A DNA stretch of 64,000 bases, from NCBI GenBank assembly GCA_028283825.1, contig JAPWJW010000003.1:2294501-2358500 (forward strand), written 5' to 3'. A program made the position numbers and the translations under genes. Below the pieces are notes generated by a model that worked only from the letters and a program-made list of their open reading frames with translations, searched no databases and was not told the origin of the DNA. This document shows, in pieces, positions 58,985-64,000 of this stretch (the first letter of the stretch is position 1; each line of letters opens with the position of its first letter). Source of the DNA: Azospirillaceae bacterium (GTDB taxonomy: Bacteria > Pseudomonadota > Alphaproteobacteria > Azospirillales > Azospirillaceae).

Positions 58985-59746
58985 CTACAAATATAACTTC
59001 CCGAAGAAATACGCGGTCATCGCCACGCCGGTGAGGATGACGAAGCGGCGCACCCATTCGCCGGGCAGCTTGCGGGCGACGTCGGCGCCAATATAGCCGC
59101 CGATGATGGCGGCCACCATCATCACCAGGGCGGGGGCCCACACCACCCGGCCACCCAGGACGAAGGTGACGGTGGCGATGGCGTTCAGGCTGCCGGACAG
59201 CAGGGTCTTCCACGCGTTCATGGCGTGCATGTCGCGCAGGCCGAACAGGGTCATCGCCGCCATGCTGAGGATGCCCACGCCGCCGCCGTAATAACCGCCG
59301 TAGATGGCGATGACGAACTGGCAGCACAGCAGGGCGGTGGGCGTCAGGTGCACGCTGTCCTTCACCAGGGCGGTGACGCGGCGGCCGAAGGCGAACACCA
59401 GGGTGGCCAGCAGCAGCAGCCAGGGCACCAGCGCCACGAACACCGATTCGGGCGTGTTCATCAGCAACAGGGCGCCGATCACGCTGCCCACCAGGCTGAC
59501 CGCCACCATGGGCGCCATGCCGACCCCCTGGATGGGTTGGAATTCACGCCGGTAGGCGTAGACGCTGGCGAAGGAACCGGGGAACAGGGCCACCGTGTTG
59601 GTGGCATTGGCCGTCACCGGCGGCAGGCCCGCGAACACCAATGCCGGAAAGCCCAGGAAACTGCCGCCGCCGGCGACCGCGTTCAGCACACCGGCGGCGA
59701 AGGCGGCGGCAACCAGCAAGGCCCAGGTCCAGATGTCCATCGGCAT
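58985..59746 (-). CDS. TauE/SafE-family anion exporter
   Basis: 253 aa, about eight membrane helices in two homologous halves. The first half has GVLNAVAGGGSFLGFPALVFAGLPPVTANATNTVALFPG and the second has IYGGYYGGGVGILSMAAMTLFGLRDMHAMNAWKTLL, the paired N/G-rich motifs of the family. Such proteins export sulfite, sulfoacetate or similar small anions; no context gene shows which. Confidence 0.9.
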   Translation of the reverse strand: MPMDIWTWALLVAAAFAAGVLNAVAGGGSFLGFPALVFAGLPPVTANATNTVALFPGSFASVYAYRREFQPIQGVGMAPMVAVSLVGSVIGALLLMNTPESVFVALVPWLLLLATLVFAFGRRVTALVKDSVHLTPTALLCCQFVIAIYGGYYGGGVGILSMAAMTLFGLRDMHAMNAWKTLLSGSLNAIATVTFVLGGRVVWAPALVMMVAAIIGGYIGADVARKLPGEWVRRFVILTGVAMTAYFFGKLYL

Positions 59747-59785
59747 CCCATGCGTGCCCCGGTCGTTGCCGGGGGCGTTCAGGCG

Positions 59786-61396
59786 TCAGGGGGCGGGCGC
59801 CTGGCCAGCCGCGACCGGTACGTCGCCGTGCAGCACGCGGTAGAGCTGGAACCCCTTGCCTTCGTGAACCAGGTCGGCCAGGCCCGTCAACTCCCGATGG
59901 CCGGCCTCGGTGTTCAGGACCATGACGTAGTCATAGTCGCGGCGCCAGTTCTGCCAGAAGGCGGGGACGGCGGGGGCGGGGCCGGTGGCGGCGCGCATCA
60001 TGTCGCCCGTGCTGGGCGGGTCGCCGTCCTCGCGGTCCACGCGGCCGGTATAGGCGGGCTTCACGGCCAGGATCTGCTTGCCGGCCACGCTGAAGGCCGT
60101 GCTGACCAGGCTGGCGCGATCGATGATGGCCAGGCACGGCGCGTGGCTGAAGGCGGCGTTGAAGTTGACGTCGCCGGTGGGCACCGTGGCCTCCGCCACC
60201 AGGATGGTGGATCCGGGTTCCACCACCGTCAGGGACGCCCGCATGTCCTTGTAGATCTGGCCCAGGGGGACCCAATCGCCCACCATCACCACGCTGCGGA
60301 CCACGATGACGGCCAGGATGGCGGCCAGGGCCGCCAGGCGGCCCCAGCGGGTGCGGAACTCGAACCGCACGAAGCCCAGGCCCAGGAACAGCAGCGCCAC
60401 CGGAAGCCGCTCGTCGGCATAGGCCGAACCGAACAGCACGGTGGGCATGGCGATGTAGGTGACCGCCCCCGTGCCCAGCAGCATCCAGCCGGCCACGTGC
60501 AGGTGCATGCGCCGGGTGACCAGCAGCAGGACGGCGACGGCCAGGGCCACCAGGCCCAGCCGCACCTCCCATGTCTCATGGAAGGTGGTGACCAGGAAAC
60601 GCAGGCCCTCGCCCTTGCCGACCCAGCTCCACACCACCTGGTCGGCCAGGCCCATGGTGGGGCTGAGCGCCAGCAGGGGGAAGACGACCAGGAAGGGCAG
60701 GGCCATCAGGCCCAGGTGCCGCAGGGCGCGCCGCCACGGCATGCGGGCCAGGGCCGGCGCCTCCAGGCAGAAGATGGCCATGCCATAGAGGCCGACGGCG
60801 AACAGGTGGCAGAAGAACAGCACCAGCACCGTGGCGGCCGACGCGGCCAGGCGCCTGAGATGCGATTGCCGGCGCAAGGACAGGCGGATGGCCGTGCCCC
60901 ACAGCGCCAGGCCGATGCCGAACAGGAAGTTGGTGAAGCCCAGCAGGAAGATGCCGTTGTAGGTGAAGGCCATGGCCACCAGGGCGTTGGCCCCGCCGGG
61001 GCCGTGCTGCGCCCGGTGCAATGCCCGGTGCAGCGCCCAGGTGCCGGTGACGATGCTGACGACGATGGCGGCGATGAACAGCTTGCCCGCCAGGAACACG
61101 CCCACCACCCGCACCAGCGGCGGCACCACGATGTCCATGGCCAGGTTGGGGATGACCTGCCAGTCGATGGAATAGAAGCGCTGCAGCAGCGGTTCCTGGC
61201 CCAGGCGCGCGATGATGTCCATGCGCGCCAAATGGTTGGCGTAGTCCGTCAGCGGCGGGACCAGGACATAGAACAGCGGCGCCAGCACCACCGCCAAGGC
61301 GATGACACCCATCACCGTGGCGATGGGCAGGTCCATACTGCGGGGGCGGGCATCGCTACGCGCGGCGGCGTCCAGGGCAACCATCATCCTTGCCAA
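59786..61396 (-). CDS. Polytopic membrane protein, GT-C glycosyltransferase-like
   Basis: 536 aa with about ten membrane helices and a C-terminal soluble domain of about 130 residues. The first periplasmic loop PPLTDYANHLARMDII resembles the Asp-bearing loop of lipid-linked GT-C enzymes. The C-terminal part includes DYDYVMVLNTEAGHRELTG. I cannot name a substrate. It stands alone, 460 nt from the divergent POT gene. Confidence 0.6.
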   Translation of the reverse strand: MARMMVALDAAARSDARPRSMDLPIATVMGVIALAVVLAPLFYVLVPPLTDYANHLARMDIIARLGQEPLLQRFYSIDWQVIPNLAMDIVVPPLVRVVGVFLAGKLFIAAIVVSIVTGTWALHRALHRAQHGPGGANALVAMAFTYNGIFLLGFTNFLFGIGLALWGTAIRLSLRRQSHLRRLAASAATVLVLFFCHLFAVGLYGMAIFCLEAPALARMPWRRALRHLGLMALPFLVVFPLLALSPTMGLADQVVWSWVGKGEGLRFLVTTFHETWEVRLGLVALAVAVLLLVTRRMHLHVAGWMLLGTGAVTYIAMPTVLFGSAYADERLPVALLFLGLGFVRFEFRTRWGRLAALAAILAVIVVRSVVMVGDWVPLGQIYKDMRASLTVVEPGSTILVAEATVPTGDVNFNAAFSHAPCLAIIDRASLVSTAFSVAGKQILAVKPAYTGRVDREDGDPPSTGDMMRAATGPAPAVPAFWQNWRRDYDYVMVLNTEAGHRELTGLADLVHEGKGFQLYRVLHGDVPVAAGQAPAP

Positions 61397-61858
61397 TTAA
61401 CAGGCCGCTCCCGCAGTGCACAAGACAATCAAAAGGGGATCGTTCAGCGAATGGGGAATACGCGATACCCGTTTCCGCCGCCGCTACTTTTTGCCTCAGT
61501 CCAGGGTATCGGGCCACGGGTGCGATCTTGTCCAGGATTGTTGCAAGTGTCGCGGATTTTGGCTTGGGGCGCCCCATGGCCTGACGGTGCCGGCACATGG
61601 TTAAAAAATTTGATGGCTGCGAATTTATGATTCACGGGCTTGTGTCCCGCGCGCGATTCCCCTAACGAAGCACCGAATGACGGCCGCCCCGGATTCGGGA
61701 GGACGGCCGCGATGGACGACAGGTGGGCATGAATGTCCCCGTGTGCGGCTTGGGGGCCGCCGGGGGCGGGGCTTTTTCGCGAGGCGTGGGCGGTTGCTGG
61801 TCAGCCGGCCTGGGGGACGCCGGCATTTCGACTGAGTGGTTTTCTCAAGGATTTGGGC
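61397..61858. other. Divergent intergenic region before the second POT gene
   Basis: About 460 nt, AT-richer around 61480-61680. It should hold promoters for both divergent genes. A hairpin-forming ACGGCCGC ... GACGGCCGC block is at about 61680-61711. No GGATA-N3-TATCC operator is present, so this transporter is not under the GntR locus. The POT ribosome binding site AAGGA is at 61847-61851. Confidence 0.5.
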
Positions 61859-63175
61859 ATGCAGGCACAGGTCACGGCACGCGTTCGGCATCCGGTAGGG
61901 TTCTGGTTCGTCTTCTGGGGGGAATTGGCCGAGCGCGCCTGTTATTACGGCATGCGCACGCTGCTGGCCCTGTACATCACCGCGCAGCTCGGCTTCTCCG
62001 ACAGCGACGCCGCCACCGTCATCCAGGTGTTCATGGCGTCCTGCTACGCCCTGCCGCTGATCGGCGGCTTCATCGCCGACCGCTGGCTGGGCCGCTATCC
62101 CACCATCATCATCTTCTCCTTCCCCTACATCGCGGGGCAGGTGGCGCTCAGCTTTGCCAGCACACCCTGGATGCTGTACGGCAGCCTGGCCATGCTGGCG
62201 GTGGGTGCCGGCGCCATCAAGCCGAACGTCAGCCCGCTGATGGCCCGCATGTACCAGGAACAGGGCAAGGAAGCCCTGATGGACAAGGCCTTCAGCTACT
62301 TCTACGTGGCGATCAACATCGGCGGCTTCGTCACCTCCTACGCGCTGCCCTGGGTGCGCGACAAGGCGGGTTACCAGGTGGCGCTGATGCTGCCGGCCGC
62401 CCTGATGGCCATTGCCCTGGTGGCCTTCGCCGCCGGCCGCCGCTTCTATCCGCAGGAAAGTGCCGCCGACCGTCGTGCCGCCCGTGCCCGGCAGGTGGCG
62501 GAGGGGGCGGCGGGCATGACGCCGGAGGAGCGCACCCGCCTGTTCCGCATGCTGGCCGGCTTCCCCATGCTGCTGGTGTTCTGGATGGCCTATGACCAGA
62601 CCGCCACCACCTGGGTGTTTTTCGCCCGCGACTATATCAACCTGGACCTCTGGCCCTTCGGTTTCGACCTGACGCCGGACCAGCTTCAGGCGGTCAACCC
62701 GTTGATGATCATCGTGCTGACCCCCATCTTCAACGCCTTCTGGGGATGGCGCGACCGGCGCCAGGGGGCCATCACCCCGGCGCGGACCAAGGTGTTCGTG
62801 GGTTTCCTGATCACCGCCCTGTCCATCGCCATCATGGCCCTGGCCGGTTATCTGGCCAGCGCGGAACACCCGGTCAGCATCTGGTACATGCTGGTTTCCA
62901 ACGTCGTGCTGGGCTTTGGCGAGCTGTGCATCAGCATGATCGGCCTGCAATGGGCTTATATGGAGGCGCCGGCCCGGCTGAAATCCTCCATCACCGCCCT
63001 CTTCCTGCTGACCGTCTTCGCCGGCGACATGGTGGGCGGGCTGTACGTCCAACTTTATGGCCGCCTGTCGTCCTTCAACTACTTCGGCGGCCAGGTGGCA
63101 GCCCTGCTGGCGGCGGCGGCTTTCTTCTACGCCGTGTCGCTGCGCCGCCAGCGTACGGTGCCGGCGGTCGCCTGA
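61859..63175 (+). CDS. POT-family proton-coupled oligopeptide transporter (2)
   Basis: 438 aa, 12 or more membrane helices. TM1 carries GELAERACYYGMRTLLALY (ExxER), then SCYALPLIGGFIADRWLGRYPTI and GSLAMLAVGAGAIKPNVSPLMARMYQ, then FYVAINIGGFVTS. It is shorter than the first POT since it lacks the large loop, like typical DtpT/DtpA forms. The ATG at 61859 has AAGGA at 7 nt. No adjacent peptidase gene. Confidence 0.9.
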   Translation: MQAQVTARVRHPVGFWFVFWGELAERACYYGMRTLLALYITAQLGFSDSDAATVIQVFMASCYALPLIGGFIADRWLGRYPTIIIFSFPYIAGQVALSFASTPWMLYGSLAMLAVGAGAIKPNVSPLMARMYQEQGKEALMDKAFSYFYVAINIGGFVTSYALPWVRDKAGYQVALMLPAALMAIALVAFAAGRRFYPQESAADRRAARARQVAEGAAGMTPEERTRLFRMLAGFPMLLVFWMAYDQTATTWVFFARDYINLDLWPFGFDLTPDQLQAVNPLMIIVLTPIFNAFWGWRDRRQGAITPARTKVFVGFLITALSIAIMALAGYLASAEHPVSIWYMLVSNVVLGFGELCISMIGLQWAYMEAPARLKSSITALFLLTVFAGDMVGGLYVQLYGRLSSFNYFGGQVAALLAAAAFFYAVSLRRQRTVPAVA

Positions 63176-63188
63176 CCGTCCTCAACCC

Positions 63189-63323
63189 GGCGGCATGAGG
63201 CAAAACCTCATGCCGCTGTAGGACGCGACCGCGTCCGCCGGAGATTTCCGGGGAGCCGCAGGCGGACTGGAAATCGAGGACAGCCAAGGGCCCGGACGGG
63301 CCCGCCCGGCGCCTGAGGGAACA
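63189..63323 (-). repeat. Three-hairpin dispersed repeat, copy R11 (reverse, with hairpin E)
   Basis: Minus strand: CCTCAGGCGCCGGG, hairpin A (GGGCCCG, loop TC, CGGGCCC), linker CTTGGCTGTCCTCG, hairpin C (GATTTCC/GGAAATC), TCCGGC, hairpin D (GGACGCG, loop GT, CGCGTCC), then hairpin E (CATGAGG/CCTCATG). The most complete copy. Confidence 0.92.
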
Positions 63324-63338
63324 CGGAAAGAGCAAAAG

Positions 63339-63377
63339 AAAAGGCCGCCGTCCTCTGCCAGGACAGCGGCCTTTTTC
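63339..63377. terminator. Bidirectional rho-independent terminator
   Basis: An AAAAGGCCGC arm and GCGGCCTTTTT arm, with inner GTCC/GGAC, between the convergent POT and LuxR-type genes. It has a T-run on the plus strand and an A-run on the other side (T-run on the minus strand). Confidence 0.88.
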
Positions 63378-63441
63378 TTTGAGCCCGCTTGCATGGGGCT
63401 TCGTGGGGAGGCGGTGCTGAAAGGAAAGGTGCGGCCCTGCG

Positions 63442-64000
63442 TCAGGCCGCACCGGCGGTGGGTGTGGCTTCCGTCAGGCCGTTGTTCAGGGCCCAGATGG
63501 CCGCCTGTGTGCGGTTGTTGCAGTTGATCTTCCGCAGCAGGCTCTTCAGGTGAACCTTCACCGTGGCCTCGGTAATGTGCAGGCCGTTGGCGATCACCTT
63601 GTTGCTTTCACCGCGGACCAGGGCGCGCAGGATCTGCGTCTCCCGCATCGACAGCCCCTTGTGCGGGCTGCCGGTTCCGACATTGCCATGGTTCTGCTGG
63701 GTCAACAGCAGGGCCAGGTCGGACGGGAACACCTTTTCCCCCAGCATCACCAGATGCAGGGATTGGATCAGGGCGTTGGACGACCGGTCCTTGGTGAGAT
63801 AGCCGTCGATCCCAGCCTCCAGCGCCATGCGCAGGCGGGGGGCGTCGAAGCCATTGGTCAGATAGACCAGGCGGGCCTCAGGGAACAGGCTGTGCAGTTG
63901 GCTGACGGTCGAGCGGAACTCGCCCGCGTCGGTGACATCGAACAGGACCAGGGTTATCCCCCGGCCCGGCGCCTTGCCGTTCGATACCTCATTGAGGGTA
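63442..64000 (-). CDS. NarL/FixJ-type response regulator, N-terminus beyond window
   Basis: At least 185 aa are in the window; the frame continues past 64000. The receiver end is visible: ITLVLFDVTDAGEF (putative phospho-acceptor Asp), LVYLTNGFDAPRL in place of the usual T/S switch strand, and ALEAGIDGYLTKDRSS with the conserved Lys. The LuxR HTH is LSMRETQILRALVRGESNKVIANGLHITEATVKVHLKSLLRKI. The kinase partner, if any, lies outside the window. Confidence 0.88.
   Translation of the reverse strand, partial: TLNEVSNGKAPGRGITLVLFDVTDAGEFRSTVSQLHSLFPEARLVYLTNGFDAPRLRMALEAGIDGYLTKDRSSNALIQSLHLVMLGEKVFPSDLALLLTQQNHGNVGTGSPHKGLSMRETQILRALVRGESNKVIANGLHITEATVKVHLKSLLRKINCNNRTQAAIWALNNGLTEATPTAGAA

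Noticed and set aside
59225-61630. An 801-aa plus-strand reading frame
   Set aside because: Antisense to the TauE/SafE and GT-C-like genes, with shadow composition (His, Gln, Gly, Ala).

Overview
The window is high-GC chromosomal DNA from an alphaproteobacterium, most likely a free-living or plant-associated member of the Rhodospirillales (Azospirillaceae/Nitrospirillum-like). The evidence is the block hemC-hemD-Mic60-hemY divergent from tsaD, the gpsA-YciI-EVE block, a zf-CHCC protein, MmcB, and CheY-CheZ with a MotA/MotB-type stator. The species call is inference.

Layout. 1-4.2 kb: argB (cut by the window edge and carrying a frameshift), then yihA, yidC, yidD, rnpA and rpmH on the minus strand. 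4.2-8.6 kb: a TVP38/DedA-like membrane protein, a trans-aconitate methyltransferase, a small unknown protein, a CDF metal exporter and a CheY-like regulator. 8.8-11.4 kb: the nucleoside-salvage operon cdd-deoC-deoA. 11.6-16.6 kb: cheY-cheZ, two tandem secreted beta-rich paralogues each behind a sigma-54 promoter, and a MotA/MotB-type pair. 16.6-21 kb: an RNA pseudouridine synthase, a SpoU methyltransferase, and an ABC ATPase/lipoprotein hydrolase/deacetylase operon. 21-29 kb: small conserved proteins, mmcB, acs, and the Rieske/EVE/YciI/gpsA block. 29-31.4 kb: a secreted amidohydrolase and an AT-richer NYN-domain gene lying between gpsA and tsaD. 31.4-43.4 kb: tsaD, hemC, hemD, Mic60-like, hemY, CbiB-like, an IS110 element, SYLF, and cobC/cobS/cobT. 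43.5-55.5 kb: a GntR-controlled locus with a POT peptide transporter, an Xaa-Pro peptidase, hydroxyproline epimerase, a DHDPS-family deaminase, D-hydroxyproline dehydrogenase, a beta-L-arabinofuranosidase and a DUF885 metallopeptidase. 55.6-64 kb: a toxin-antitoxin pair, rmuC, kynB, a TauE/SafE exporter, a GT-C-like membrane protein, a second POT transporter and a truncated LuxR-type regulator.

Three systems stand out. (1) A dispersed 100-135 bp repeat occurs at about 11 intergenic sites. It folds into three successive hairpins whose stems change sequence between copies while keeping base-pairing, and it favours gaps between convergent genes. (2) One repeat copy is split by an IS110-family element whose two ends can be read from the broken repeat. 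Its 189-nt left non-coding end has the size, fold and guide-like matches expected of a bridge RNA aimed at the repeat. (3) The 43.5-55.5 kb locus looks like a pathway for using plant hydroxyproline-rich glycoproteins (extensin type). Three identical-architecture GGATA-N3-TATCC palindromes at its promoters are probably the operators of its GntR regulator.
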